A stretch of 47,178 nt of DNA, taken from the NCBI RefSeq assembly GCF_026241155.1, contig NZ_JAPFGP010000028.1, positions 1 to 47,178 on the forward strand, written 5' to 3'. The notes under the pieces were generated by a model. The model made no database searches and was not told the origin of the DNA. It saw only the letters and a program-made list of their open reading frames with translations. The first letter of the stretch is position 1, and each line of letters opens with the position of its first letter. This stretch comes from Paucibacter sp. PLA-PC-4. Lineage in GTDB: Bacteria > Pseudomonadota > Gammaproteobacteria > Burkholderiales > Burkholderiaceae_C. The position numbers were made by a program, and so were the translations under genes. Shown one piece after another: positions 35,191 through 43,946 of the stretch.

Positions 35191-36585
35191 ATGGCACTCT
35201 TCACTCAGACCGCCGCGGCTGCGGCGGCTTCCTCCTCGCACGTCCCTGCGCCGGTGGCGCGGCGCGCCGGCGCGGCCTCCTGGTACACGCTGGCCGTGCT
35301 GCTGATCGCGACGATTCTCGGCTCGATCGACGGCATGCTGGTGACCCTCTTGACCGAGCCGATGCGCGTGAGCCTGTCGCTGTCGGACACCCAGATCGGC
35401 ATGCTCAAGGGCGCCGGCCTGGTCCTGTTCTCCGGTCTGGCAACCTTGCCGCTGGGCTGGCTCGGCGACCGCTTCGACCGCCGCATCGTGCTGGCCGCCT
35501 GCGTGCTGGTCTGGAGCGCGGCGACCGGCCTGCGCGGCACCGCGATGGATTACGGCATGCTGTTCATCGCGTCCATCGGCCTGGGCGTTGGCGAGGCCGG
35601 GCTCGGGCCTCTGACCAACAGCCTGATCCCCGATCTGTTCCCGCGCGCCCAGCGCGTGCTGGCCAACGCGATCTTCGGCATCGCGGCGCTTTTTGGCGGC
35701 GCGCTCGGCGCGATACTGGGCGGCAGCATCGTGCAGGCGATCGAAAAATCGCACCACCTGCTGCCCGTCGCGCTGCAGGCCTATGAGACCTGGCGCCTGA
35801 CCTTTTTTGCGATGGCAATCGTCGGTGCGCCGGTGATGCTGCTGGTGCTGACGATACGCAGCGCGCGCGGCGCCGCCGCGGTCGGTTACGAGCCGCCGCC
35901 GCCCGGCATCGAGGGCGCCGGCGAGGCCGCCGGCATCGGCTTTGGGGACTATCTGCGCACCCATTGGCGCACGCTGGCCTGCTTGGTGACCGCGGCCGGC
36001 CTGGCTTCGGTGGGCCTGAGCTCGATCGGCAGCTGGATCCCCATCGTCGCGGCGCGCCAGTTCGGCGTGCAGCCGGCGCAGCTGGGGCAGGGCATCGGCG
36101 TGGCGGTGATGGTCGGCACCTTGCTGGGCGGCGTGCTGGGCGTCAATGCGATGCGGGTGGCGCGGCGTCGCGTCGGCCTGGCCGCACCGGTGCGCGTGAT
36201 GATGCTGGGCTACTGCGCCGCCGGGCTGATCTCGATCGCGCTGCTGTTCGTGCGCTCGGCCAACGATGTGTTCGTGCTGCTGACCATGCTGCTGGTGCCG
36301 CTGATCTGCGGCGCGGTGGTGCTGCCGAACGTGCTCCAGGAGGTCGCACCGGCCCATCTGCGCGCCCGCGTGATCGGCCTGCTGTCGATAGGCGGACTGC
36401 CGTTTGCGGTGCTGGGGCCGCTGGCCATCGGCATGGTCTCGGATGCCGTCAAGCACATCCCCAATGGCCTGGCGATGGCCATCGTCGCCGCCACGATGAC
36501 CGGCTGCCTGCTGGGTGCTGCCCTGTTGCGCGCGACCGAGCCCGCATTCGTGCGCCTGATCAAGACCGTCAACCCCGCCGCCTGA
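35191..36585 (+). CDS. MFS permease of the D-peptide operon
   Basis: A 464-residue major facilitator with 12 membrane helices. The first helix begins near residue 33 (YTLAVLLIATILGSIDGMLV) and is followed by the loop motif GWLGDRFDRRIVL. Other segments are GLGVGEAGLGPLTNSLIPDL and ALFGGALGAILGGSIV. It resembles the Spinster/hexuronate-like branch often annotated simply as MFS transporter. It starts 3 bp after the receptor stop and is therefore co-expressed; import of peptide fragments or amino acids from the periplasm is the likely job. The mlr microcystin cluster also includes a transporter (MlrD), but of a different subgroup as far as I can judge. Confidence 0.9.
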   Translation: MALFTQTAAAAAASSSHVPAPVARRAGAASWYTLAVLLIATILGSIDGMLVTLLTEPMRVSLSLSDTQIGMLKGAGLVLFSGLATLPLGWLGDRFDRRIVLAACVLVWSAATGLRGTAMDYGMLFIASIGLGVGEAGLGPLTNSLIPDLFPRAQRVLANAIFGIAALFGGALGAILGGSIVQAIEKSHHLLPVALQAYETWRLTFFAMAIVGAPVMLLVLTIRSARGAAAVGYEPPPPGIEGAGEAAGIGFGDYLRTHWRTLACLVTAAGLASVGLSSIGSWIPIVAARQFGVQPAQLGQGIGVAVMVGTLLGGVLGVNAMRVARRRVGLAAPVRVMMLGYCAAGLISIALLFVRSANDVFVLLTMLLVPLICGAVVLPNVLQEVAPAHLRARVIGLLSIGGLPFAVLGPLAIGMVSDAVKHIPNGLAMAIVAATMTGCLLGAALLRATEPAFVRLIKTVNPAA

Positions 36586-36596
36586 GCCTTTCCCCC

Positions 36597-38288
36597 ATGT
36601 CTACCCTCACTACCGATCCAGTCGCCGCGATCGCAGCGATCGAGGCCCTGCTCCAGCCGCTGTGCCGCAGCGACGCGCCCGGCATGATTGTCGGCATCAA
36701 CCAGCATGGCCGCCCGCTGTACCGCCGCGGCTTGGGGCTGGCCAGCCTCGAGCAAGGCGTGGCGAACACGCCGCATACCCGCATGCGTCTGGCTTCGACC
36801 AGCAAGCACTTCACCGCGCTGGCCATCTTGCTGCTGGCCGAGGACGGCAAGCTGCAGATCGACGAGCCTGTGCAGACCTATCTGCCCGAGCTGCCCCGGC
36901 TGAGCGCCCAAGGGCCCACACTGCGCCAGCTGATGGCGCACACCGCCGGCTGGCGCGGCCATGACGAGCTGTGGTCGATGGCGAACGGGCTGAACGTGCA
37001 GCCTGCCGGCAGCAGCCTGGCGATGATGGCCAGGCAATCCGAGCTGAACTTCGAGCCCGGCACACGAATGATCTACAGCAATGGCGGCTACCACCTCTTG
37101 GCGCTGACGATTGCGCGGGTCAGCGGCCTGAGCTTTGCGGAGTTCCTGCGCAGTCGCATCTTTGAGCCGCTGGGCATGCTGGACAGCGAATCGGTGCCCA
37201 GCGTGCTCGATGTGCGCGAGGGCCTGGCGGGGCTGTACGTCCAGCCGCCGGGCACCCCGGCGCCCGCTCGGGCGCCGTGGCGGCGCGCGCTCTACCCGAC
37301 CGAGTTTGAGGGCAGCGGCTCCCTGGTCTCATCGCTGGGCGACATGCTGATCTGGCTGAGCCATCTGCGCAGCGAGCACAAGATCGTCGGCAGTGCGCAG
37401 AGCTGGCAGCAGATGCTGACACTGAACACGCTGAGCTCGGGCGAGGTGCTGCCCTATGGCTTCGGCCTGTGCCGCCAGCCTTACCGCGGCGTCGAGGTGA
37501 TCCACCACAACGGTGCCGTCACCGGCGGCGGCTCGCAGATGATTACCGTGCCCGCGCACGCCCTGGACATCGTGATCATGACCAATGGCTGCGCTGCAGC
37601 GCCCGCCGCAATCGCCCTCAAGCTGATCGACCTGCTGCTGGCCGAACACCTGCCCGAGACGGTCGAGGCCTCGGAGCCGCGCGCCGCCGCCAGCGACTTC
37701 CCCGGCTTGATCGGCAAGCGCTACTACGAGCCGCAAAGCGGCCGTCTGATGCAGTTCGGCGAGGTGGCGCAGTTTCTGGGTCTGTCACTGCACGGTTTTC
37801 ATGCGCTGCCGCTGCGCCGGCGCGGCGACGCCGTGTGGCTGGGCATGCTCGACATGGCCACCAGCGCCTTCGAGGTTGAGCTCGCCGGTGTCGACCCCGC
37901 ACAGGCGCCCCAGACGCTGGCGGTGCGTGAAGGTGGTCAGATGCAGCACTTCCAGCGACTGTCCGATGAGGCCCCGGCGGCGGCTGCGATCGCGCCGCAG
38001 CTGATCGGCCGCTATCGCAGCGCGGACCTCGATGCGGACGCGGTGATAGCGCTTGAAGGCCAGACGCTGATGCTGACCATCCAGGGCCGCCACGGCCAGA
38101 TGCAGGCCCGCGTCCAGCCCGCCTCGCCCGATGTCGTGACCCTGATTCCGATCGACCCGATGCTGGCCGCGCTGACGCGCAGCGTCGTCCTCAATCTCGA
38201 TCGCCGCGACGGCCAGTCCGGCCAGGTCTTGGGCCTGCGCCTGGACAGTGTGCGCACGCGCCACCTGCGCTTCGTGCGTGTGGACTAA
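36597..38288 (+). CDS. D-aminopeptidase-like serine hydrolase C (family S12)
   Basis: A 563-residue third paralogue, closest in its N-terminus to copy A and in its catalytic motifs to copy B. Catalytic residues are complete: S67-T-S-K70, Y160-S-N162 and an HNG triad in VIHHNGAVTGGG. The C-terminal beta domains end with LIGRYRSADLDADAVIALEG and RTRHLRFVRVD, matching the DAP family end. ATG 36597 lies 11 bp after the MFS stop and aligns with the starts of the other copies. No signal peptide is visible. Residues lining the substrate pocket differ between the three copies (for example YCN versus YSN, HPG / HAG / HNG), so each may prefer a different D-residue. The following gene starts 11 bp downstream. 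Confidence 0.88.
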   Translation: MSTLTTDPVAAIAAIEALLQPLCRSDAPGMIVGINQHGRPLYRRGLGLASLEQGVANTPHTRMRLASTSKHFTALAILLLAEDGKLQIDEPVQTYLPELPRLSAQGPTLRQLMAHTAGWRGHDELWSMANGLNVQPAGSSLAMMARQSELNFEPGTRMIYSNGGYHLLALTIARVSGLSFAEFLRSRIFEPLGMLDSESVPSVLDVREGLAGLYVQPPGTPAPARAPWRRALYPTEFEGSGSLVSSLGDMLIWLSHLRSEHKIVGSAQSWQQMLTLNTLSSGEVLPYGFGLCRQPYRGVEVIHHNGAVTGGGSQMITVPAHALDIVIMTNGCAAAPAAIALKLIDLLLAEHLPETVEASEPRAAASDFPGLIGKRYYEPQSGRLMQFGEVAQFLGLSLHGFHALPLRRRGDAVWLGMLDMATSAFEVELAGVDPAQAPQTLAVREGGQMQHFQRLSDEAPAAAAIAPQLIGRYRSADLDADAVIALEGQTLMLTIQGRHGQMQARVQPASPDVVTLIPIDPMLAALTRSVVLNLDRRDGQSGQVLGLRLDSVRTRHLRFVRVD

Positions 38289-38299
38289 GGAAATCATCG

Positions 38300-40702
38300 A
38301 TGAAGTTCTTCACCGCCTTTCTCGCCACCGAGACCAATACCTTTGCCGCCGCGCCGACCGGCTGGGGCTGCTTCCAGCAGTACGGCATCTATCGCGGCGA
38401 TGCCAGCACCCGCGACCCGCAGGGCTTCGGTCTCTACCCGCTGATGCTGCGTCGCTGGCTGGCCGAGGACGGCCATGAGCTGGTCGAGAGCACAACCGCC
38501 TTCGCGATGCCGTTGGGCCGCACGGTACGCGAGGTCTACGAGCGCCTGCGCGACGAGATCTTGGCCGATCTGCAGGTGGCCCATGCGGCCCAGCCGCTGG
38601 ACGGCGTGATACTGGTGCTGCACGGCGCGATGGTTGCCGACGGCTATGACGACTGCGAGGGCGATCTGATCGAGCGGGCTCGGGCCATTGTCGGGCCGAC
38701 CGTGCCCATCGGCGTGGAGCTGGACCTTCACTGCCATTACACCGCGCTGATGCAGCGCTCGGCCGACGTCATCGTGGCCTACAAGGAGTACCCGCACACC
38801 GATGCGCTGCCGCGTCTGCGGGAGGTTCTCGATATCGTGCTCAAGGCGGCGCAGGGCCGTGTCAAACCGAGCACGGCCGTGTTCGATTGCAAGATGGTGG
38901 GTCTGTGGCACACGACGCGCGAGCCCATGTCCGGCTTCGTCCGGCGCATGCAGGCCGTCGAGCAGCAGCCCGGTGTGCTCTCGGTCTCGCTGGGACACGG
39001 CTTCCCCTGGGCCGATGTGGCCGAGGGCGGCGCCAAGCTCTGGGTGACCACCGACAACGATCCGACGCTGGCGGCCGCCCTGGCCGAGGAGCTGGGCCGC
39101 GAGTTCTGGTCGCTGCGCGAGCAGACCCGCACACCGAACCTGACCATCAGCGACGCGCTGACGCAGGCGCTGGCGGTGCAGGGCGGCCCCGTGGTGCTGG
39201 CCGATGTGGCCGACAACGCCGGCGGCGGGGCGATGAGCGATAGCACCTTCATCCTGCGCGAAGTGCTGGCGCAGGGTATCGGCGATGTCGCGATCGGCGG
39301 CTTCTGGGATCTGGGCGCAGTGCAGATCTGCAGCGATGCCGGCGTGGGTGCGCGAGTCGATCTGCGCCTGGGGGGCAAGGGCGGTCCGGCTTCGGGCGCT
39401 CCGCTCGACCTGAGCGCGACGGTGATGGCGGTGGTCGAGGATTTCTACCAGCCTGGACTCAACGGCAGCAGCGACGGTGGCGACCGCATGGCCCTGGGCC
39501 GCAGCGTCTGGGTGCGCCTGGCCGGCGGCATCGACATCGCGCTGATCAGCAAGCGCAGCCAGGTGCTCGACCCCCATCTTTTCACCGGCCTGGGCATCAC
39601 GCTGGGCAACAAGAAGCTGATCGTCGTCAAGTCGGCCCAGCACTTCCATGCCCGGTTCGCACCGCTGGCCAAGGCGGTCTTCTATGTCAGCTCGCCCGGC
39701 ACGGTGAATACCGACTTTTCCAGCCTGCCCTACCGCGTGCGCAGCCTGGACTACTGGCCGCGGGTGGCCGATCCGCACTGGGTCGCGCCGGCGGCGCAGC
39801 CGCCTGGCCGGCTCTACGAGGTCGACGGTCTGCGCTTGCATCTGCATCTGAGCGGCCCCGCGCCGACCGACCCGCAGCAGCCCACCATCGTGATCGAATC
39901 GGGCGCAGGTACCGTCTCGCCGGTCTACGCGCGGCTGCAGCGGACCTTGGCCCGAAAGTACCCGGTCTGCAGCTATGACCGACCGGGCCTGGGCTGGAGC
40001 CAGCCCGATGCGCAGCCGCTGGACGCCCAGCGCAATGCGCACCGCCTGCATTCGCTGCTGCAAGTGGCCGGCGTGCGCGGTCCGCTGGTCTTCATCGGCC
40101 ACTCGCTGGGCGGCCTCTTGATGCGCGTGTACACCGGCCTCTACCCCGAGCAGGTGGCCGGTCTGATGATGCTGGATGCCAGCCACCCGGAGCAGTTCGT
40201 GCTCTACAACGAGGCGCCCACCGAGCAGATGGCCGCCGAGCGTGCCAAACGCGTCAAGCTGCGCGCCGGCGGAGCGCCGCCGCCGGAGTTCGCGATGATC
40301 GATGCGGTGTGTGCCGACATGCCCGAGGTCGCGCAGCAGGTGAAGTCCACTTTCACGCCCGAGGCGGTGGACGCGATGCTCTATGAGGTGCTCGGTTTGC
40401 AGCAGGTGGGGCGCCAGGCCGCGGCCGCGCCGGATCTGGGCGAGCGCCCGCTGGTGGTGTTGTGGGCGCCCAAGCCCCCGTCGCCGACCGGCGTCGAAGG
40501 GCTGGACGCGGTCTATCAGCGCTGGCCGGCTTATCAGCAGGCGCATGCGGACTTGTCCACGCGCGGCCGCGTTCGCGAGCTGGTCGGCTCCGAGCACATG
40601 AGCATCGCGGTGCTGCCGCCCTTTGTCGCCCAGGTCGCCGAGGAGATCGACGCGCTGATGGCGCAGATCGCGACGACCCCGCTGCGCCGGCTGGAGTCCT
40701 GA
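38300..40702 (+). CDS. M81 metallopeptidase fused to an alpha/beta hydrolase
   Basis: An 800-residue two-domain protein. Residues 1 to about 495 are a complete M81 (MlrC-like) peptidase with zinc ligands D142, H144 (LDLHCH) and H166 (YKEYPHTDAL), ending like the stand-alone copy in [11 protein letters not shown]. Residues about 505-800 are an alpha/beta hydrolase: RLYEVDGLRLHLHLSG, nucleophile S602 in IGHSLGGLL, LMMLDASHPEQF and catalytic H766 in GSEHMSIA. The reading frame is continuous, so this is a real fusion at the point where the other copy stops. AAGGAAATC lies just before ATG 38300. The fusion suggests that the hydrolase acts on the product of the M81 domain. It is coupled to the amidase gene by a 1-bp overlap. 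The protein is expected to be cytoplasmic. Confidence 0.92.
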   Translation: MKFFTAFLATETNTFAAAPTGWGCFQQYGIYRGDASTRDPQGFGLYPLMLRRWLAEDGHELVESTTAFAMPLGRTVREVYERLRDEILADLQVAHAAQPLDGVILVLHGAMVADGYDDCEGDLIERARAIVGPTVPIGVELDLHCHYTALMQRSADVIVAYKEYPHTDALPRLREVLDIVLKAAQGRVKPSTAVFDCKMVGLWHTTREPMSGFVRRMQAVEQQPGVLSVSLGHGFPWADVAEGGAKLWVTTDNDPTLAAALAEELGREFWSLREQTRTPNLTISDALTQALAVQGGPVVLADVADNAGGGAMSDSTFILREVLAQGIGDVAIGGFWDLGAVQICSDAGVGARVDLRLGGKGGPASGAPLDLSATVMAVVEDFYQPGLNGSSDGGDRMALGRSVWVRLAGGIDIALISKRSQVLDPHLFTGLGITLGNKKLIVVKSAQHFHARFAPLAKAVFYVSSPGTVNTDFSSLPYRVRSLDYWPRVADPHWVAPAAQPPGRLYEVDGLRLHLHLSGPAPTDPQQPTIVIESGAGTVSPVYARLQRTLARKYPVCSYDRPGLGWSQPDAQPLDAQRNAHRLHSLLQVAGVRGPLVFIGHSLGGLLMRVYTGLYPEQVAGLMMLDASHPEQFVLYNEAPTEQMAAERAKRVKLRAGGAPPPEFAMIDAVCADMPEVAQQVKSTFTPEAVDAMLYEVLGLQQVGRQAAAAPDLGERPLVVLWAPKPPSPTGVEGLDAVYQRWPAYQQAHADLSTRGRVRELVGSEHMSIAVLPPFVAQVAEEIDALMAQIATTPLRRLES

Positions 40703-42123
40703 TGGCCGCGCTGCATGAACTGAGCGCCCAGGCGCAGTGCACGGCGCTGCAGCGTCGCGAGATTTCATCCACCGAGCTGGTCGCGCACTACCTGGCGCGC
40801 ATCGAGCGCCACGGCCCGGCACTCGGCGCCTTCGTGAGTGTCTTCGCCGAGCAGGCGATGGACGCGGCGCGGCGGGCCGATTCGCAAGCCCCCTCGGGCC
40901 TGCTGCACGGCCTGCCGCTGCCGCTCAAAGACCTGCATCCGACAGCCGGCCTGCCGACCTCGCTCGGTAGCGCGGCGATCGCCGGCTGGGTGCCCGAGCA
41001 GGACGGCGGCGTTGTCGGCCGGCTGCGCCAGGCCGGCATCATCGTGATCGGCAAGACCCATGCCCCCGAGTTCGGCCCCTGCTGCTATACCGAGACGCAG
41101 CTGGCCTCACCGGCGCTGAGTCCCTATGGCCAGGGGCTGTCGGCCAGCGGATCGAGTGGCGGGGCGGCCGCAGCGGTGGCCGCCGGGCTGGCGCCGCTGG
41201 CTCATGCCAGCGACGGCCTGGGCTCGACCCGCACGCCGGCCTCGAACTGCGGCCTTGTCGGCATCAAGCCCAGCCGCGGCCGCATCCCATCGGTGCTGCC
41301 GAGCTGGTACCAGCTCGGCACCGAAGGGCCGCTGGCCCGCACGGTCGGCGATGCGGCCTTGTTCCTCGATGCCGTCGGCGCTATCGGCCCCGGCGAGCTG
41401 TGGCGTCAGCCGCCCTGGGCAACTGACGCCCACCGGGTGGCCGCCCGCACGCCGCCGCGAGGCGGCCTGCGCATCGGCTTGCTGACGGACCCCGGCAGCG
41501 ACGAGACGACAGTCCATGGCGAGTGTCTGCAGGCCTGCGCCGAGGCCGCCCAGGCACTGCAGGCGCTGGGGCACGAGATCGTAACGATGGTGCTGCCGCC
41601 GGCGCTGCGCATCTGGGCCTTGGTGGAGCCGCTGTGCGATGTGATCGGCGTGAGCCTGAGCCTGCATGTGCAGACCCAGGTGAGCGAGGAACGCCGCGCG
41701 GCGCTGATGCCTTACACGCGCTGGTACATCGAGAACGCCGAGGCGACCACCGGCAAGCGCTATGCCCAGTCGATGATGCGCCTGGCTGCTGCGGCCAGCG
41801 CTTGGCTGAAATGGCAGTCCGGCGTCGATGTGCTGCTGACGCCTACCAGCAGCGCGCCGGCCCTGCCCAGCGGCGCGCTGCGCCTGGATGACGGCCGCGC
41901 ATCGAGCGAGGCCATGCTGCGCTGGAGCGCTTTCACACCGTGGGCCAATCTCAGCGGCGCGCCGGCCATCAGTCTGCCGGTTCATCAGACCGCGTCGGGC
42001 CTGCCGGTCGGCGTGCAACTGATGGCCATGCCCGGCCAGGATGAGCTGCTGCTGGGTCTGGCCGGTGCGCTGGAGGAGGTGTTTGCCTGGCAGCTGCGTC
42101 ATCCGCAGGTCTGGTCGCGTTAG
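40702..42123 (+). CDS. Amidase-signature-family hydrolase
   Basis: A 473-residue amidase-signature enzyme. The catalytic Ser-cisSer-Lys triad is readable: Lys in LPLPLKDLHPTAG (about residue 75), the cis-Ser in SASGSSGGAAAAVAAGLAPL, and the nucleophile Ser in ASDGLGSTRTPASNCGLVGI. GRIPSVLPSW, GTEGPLARTVGDAALFLDAV and the C-terminal SGAPAISLPVHQTASGLPVG complete the family pattern. The glycine-rich motif reads ASGSSGG instead of the more usual GGSSGG. It starts at the last base of the preceding stop (TGATG), so it is co-translated with the M81 fusion. It could hydrolyse amides of side chains or C-terminal amides in the peptide. It is the last gene of the plus-strand operon; only 131 bp separate it from the convergent gene at 42255. 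Confidence 0.92.
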   Translation: MAALHELSAQAQCTALQRREISSTELVAHYLARIERHGPALGAFVSVFAEQAMDAARRADSQAPSGLLHGLPLPLKDLHPTAGLPTSLGSAAIAGWVPEQDGGVVGRLRQAGIIVIGKTHAPEFGPCCYTETQLASPALSPYGQGLSASGSSGGAAAAVAAGLAPLAHASDGLGSTRTPASNCGLVGIKPSRGRIPSVLPSWYQLGTEGPLARTVGDAALFLDAVGAIGPGELWRQPPWATDAHRVAARTPPRGGLRIGLLTDPGSDETTVHGECLQACAEAAQALQALGHEIVTMVLPPALRIWALVEPLCDVIGVSLSLHVQTQVSEERRAALMPYTRWYIENAEATTGKRYAQSMMRLAAAASAWLKWQSGVDVLLTPTSSAPALPSGALRLDDGRASSEAMLRWSAFTPWANLSGAPAISLPVHQTASGLPVGVQLMAMPGQDELLLGLAGALEEVFAWQLRHPQVWSR

Positions 42124-42254
42124 GGTCAGACGCTGGTGGATGCCGGGTATTTTGGGTTTACTCGCGTCGGTGCTGAACCACTGCGCGCCGCGGTCTGCTA
42201 CCCACATGGATCGGCGCAAGCTGAGCAGCAGCGCGGTAGGCGTCGTCGTGTTGC

Positions 42255-42833
42255 TCAAGGAGGATGAAGCTCTGTGACCAGCAAGCCCATAGACGAGAGT
42301 TCGCCCTCTACCATGATCGGCGTGCCGGCTTTCATTGGGAGCACCGCGAGCCCCTCAAGACACACTTGGGCAGTGTGGCCGCGCACGGAAAGCTGTCCGC
42401 GTTGGCCACAGCCCTTCGATGAAGTGCGGTACTCATCGACCGATACAAGGCGGCCGGTGGTAGGTCCTGTAGGCGAGCCTGTGGCCCATGCAAACGCTGC
42501 AATCCAGCCGAGCGGAGCAAGTACGACCATGCCCGCGACGAGCGCAACGGACAACGGATAGACCAATAACCGACGAACCCACCACGTGGGGTAGTTCTGC
42601 CGCAGCTGACGGGCCATATGCCTGTTGCGAAATCCGACTCCGATGATCGGCAGGAGTAGTGCAAAGGCCCACTTGCCGGCAGCTTGATACTCTGCGCTGA
42701 ATAAGAAGACGAAGTTCGAGCCAATACCCAACTCAAGCACGAACCCTGCAAGCACGAATGCCAGCGCGAAGAGAAGAAGCGCAGCAGCGGCCTTGGAGAC
42801 GGGCGGCTTGGGGTTAGGGGCGGCGCCTTTCAC
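42255..42833 (-). CDS. Membrane protein with C-terminal soluble domain, unknown function
   Basis: A 192-residue protein with three or four predicted membrane helices in the first 115 residues (AAAALLLFALAFVLAGFVLE, KWAFALLLPIIGVGF, LLVYPLSVALVAGMVVLAPL, GWIAAFAWATG). A C-terminal soluble domain of about 70 residues has two cysteines (GCGQRG, AQVCLEG). I do not recognise a family. It starts with GTG 42833, overlapping the stop of the FISUMP gene (GTGA), so the two are co-translated. Base composition is lower in GC than the D-peptide operon that it converges on. It probably entered as a pair with the FISUMP gene, possibly within one integron cassette. Confidence 0.7.
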   Translation of the reverse strand: MKGAAPNPKPPVSKAAAALLLFALAFVLAGFVLELGIGSNFVFLFSAEYQAAGKWAFALLLPIIGVGFRNRHMARQLRQNYPTWWVRRLLVYPLSVALVAGMVVLAPLGWIAAFAWATGSPTGPTTGRLVSVDEYRTSSKGCGQRGQLSVRGHTAQVCLEGLAVLPMKAGTPIMVEGELSSMGLLVTELHPP

Positions 42834-43489
42834 TTGGTCTGAACACAGCGTACGCTGAATCCGGCAGTCTTATCTCCCAGATCTCGACCTACGGTTGGCC
42901 GCCTGATGTTGAACAGTCGTTCGTATGCTCGATGGTCCACAGAGGTTGCCGTCCAGAAGTTCGCATGCTCGTCTCGGAACGCAAACTTGCCGGGGCCCGA
43001 CCTCCAGCCCGCAAGCAGGGCATTGAATCCCGAGTCGCCGTGCTTCTTCATACGAGTTCCCTGAGTGGAGCCGCGCCAAGACTGGCCGCTTGCTTCGTGT
43101 GGCGTCATCCCGAGGGCGATCTCGGCTAACTTCCATTCCTCATCGGTCGGTACATGCCATCCTTGCGGGCAGGAGATTAGTGCCGTATTCCAGTCGTAAA
43201 GATTGCCGGACGCTCGGTACTCCGCTGTCTCTCTCGCTTCGGCTGGATCAGTTCCCTCGTACCCGTAAACCCAGATGCCGCCCTTTTCTGAGCCCGGACT
43301 GACATGTGGCATGTATGCGAGGTTCTCTGCAATCCATACAAGCCCGCCAATGTTTGTTGTGCGATAGACGCGTCCATCGCGAGTGTCAATAAACTGTTCC
43401 TTCTGGACTTCCAGAATCTTCGGATCGCTGATCTGGGCGCACCCTCCGAGGAAAGAGCAGAGGATGGGCAGGATTGCTGTGCGCTTCAT
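42830..43489 (-). CDS. FISUMP-domain lipoprotein
   Basis: A 219-residue predicted lipoprotein: a short signal peptide with lipobox LGGC (MKRTAILPILCSFLGGC) followed by a FISUMP domain (Fibrobacter succinogenes major paralogous domain). Family signatures are DTRDGRVYRTTNIGGLVWIA, ENLAYM, GNLYDWNTA, CPQGWHVPTDEEWKLAEIAL, FNALLAGWRS, FWTATSVD and AGFSVRCVQ. These domains are surface-exposed and of unknown, perhaps adhesive, function. ATG 43489 is chosen for the signal peptide; the longer frame to 43591 runs through the attC-like sequence. It lies directly behind that degenerate attC in cassette orientation. Confidence 0.85.
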   Translation of the reverse strand: MKRTAILPILCSFLGGCAQISDPKILEVQKEQFIDTRDGRVYRTTNIGGLVWIAENLAYMPHVSPGSEKGGIWVYGYEGTDPAEARETAEYRASGNLYDWNTALISCPQGWHVPTDEEWKLAEIALGMTPHEASGQSWRGSTQGTRMKKHGDSGFNALLAGWRSGPGKFAFRDEHANFWTATSVDHRAYERLFNIRRPTVGRDLGDKTAGFSVRCVQTK

Positions 43490-43497
43490 GGTTTTTG

Positions 43498-43557
43498 CGT
43501 CAGCCCAAAGTGAAAGCTCAGCGGGCGGCGAAGCGGTCCGCTGCAGCGAAAGGTGAT
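43498..43557 (-). other. Degenerate attC-like site
   Basis: On the minus strand CTGCAGCGGACCGCTTCGCC, followed by GCCCGCTGAGCTTTCACTTT and GGGC, reproduces the hairpin and right shoulder of the attC at 44343-44399. The GTT of the R' core is replaced by CTT and the left core is weak (CACCTTTCGC). It precedes the FISUMP gene as an attC would precede the next cassette. It probably no longer recombines well. Confidence 0.55.
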
Positions 43558-43630
43558 GCCTCGGCGGGACCGCAATCGTGCTGCGCGCCACTTGGACACC
43601 ACTTGGTTGTAGATACGATCCAGCATCCGT

Positions 43631-43733
43631 GAAGGATTTTCACCAATGCACACAGGCCTGCTCGGTGCGCCGGCTGTAGTGCAAGTACCGAACCCGCTCA
43701 CGCACCTGATCCAGCAGCCGGGGCACCTGAAGT
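43631..43733 (-). pseudogene. intI: Truncated integron integrase (N-terminal remnant)
   Basis: The minus strand encodes [20 protein letters not shown], then QACVHW and a TGA stop, equivalent to about residues 30-60 of the intact IntI at 690. Relative to that gene the first about 26 codons are lost by a deletion between CCACCACT microhomologies. The sequence ends after AAAATCCTTC, where unrelated DNA follows. No catalytic domain remains. Similarity to the left copy is about 90-95 percent here, so it is not a fresh duplicate. Confidence 0.85.
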
Positions 43734-43943
43734 GGCCGGCGCTAGCCCCTGCTTGCGCGGCACAGACCGGGCTGGCACAGTGCGGGCACCCGCTGCCGCT
43801 TTGTGCATTAATTTATTTCTGTATGAAACAACAGTCAATAGCCAAATATCGCCGCCCCCACAAGGCCTTGCAGGTGTCGCCGTGCCAGTAGTTATGCGGC
43901 ACCCGCCGGAGTTATCCGGCAGGGCGTGCTGCCTAAACTAGTA
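43734..43943 (+). other. Second attI with integrase promoter, inverted relative to the left end
   Basis: The inverse complement matches 462-670 at roughly 90 percent. The cassette junction is at GTAGTTATGCC (43944). The integrase promoter is preserved on the minus strand: -35 TTGACT (43833-43838), -10 TAAATT (43810-43815) and a LexA box CTGT-N8-ACAG (43819-43834). The integrase gene behind it is broken, so recombination here would rely on the intact IntI 43 kb away. Confidence 0.8.
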
Positions 43944-43946
43944 GTT

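Noticed and set aside
32696-35197. Very long open frame antisense to the TonB receptor
   Set aside because: It covers the receptor gene frame for frame, has Gln/Arg/His-rich composition with no domain, and arises from GC-rich third positions. The same holds for the long antisense frames over 7858-10134 and 38294-40822.
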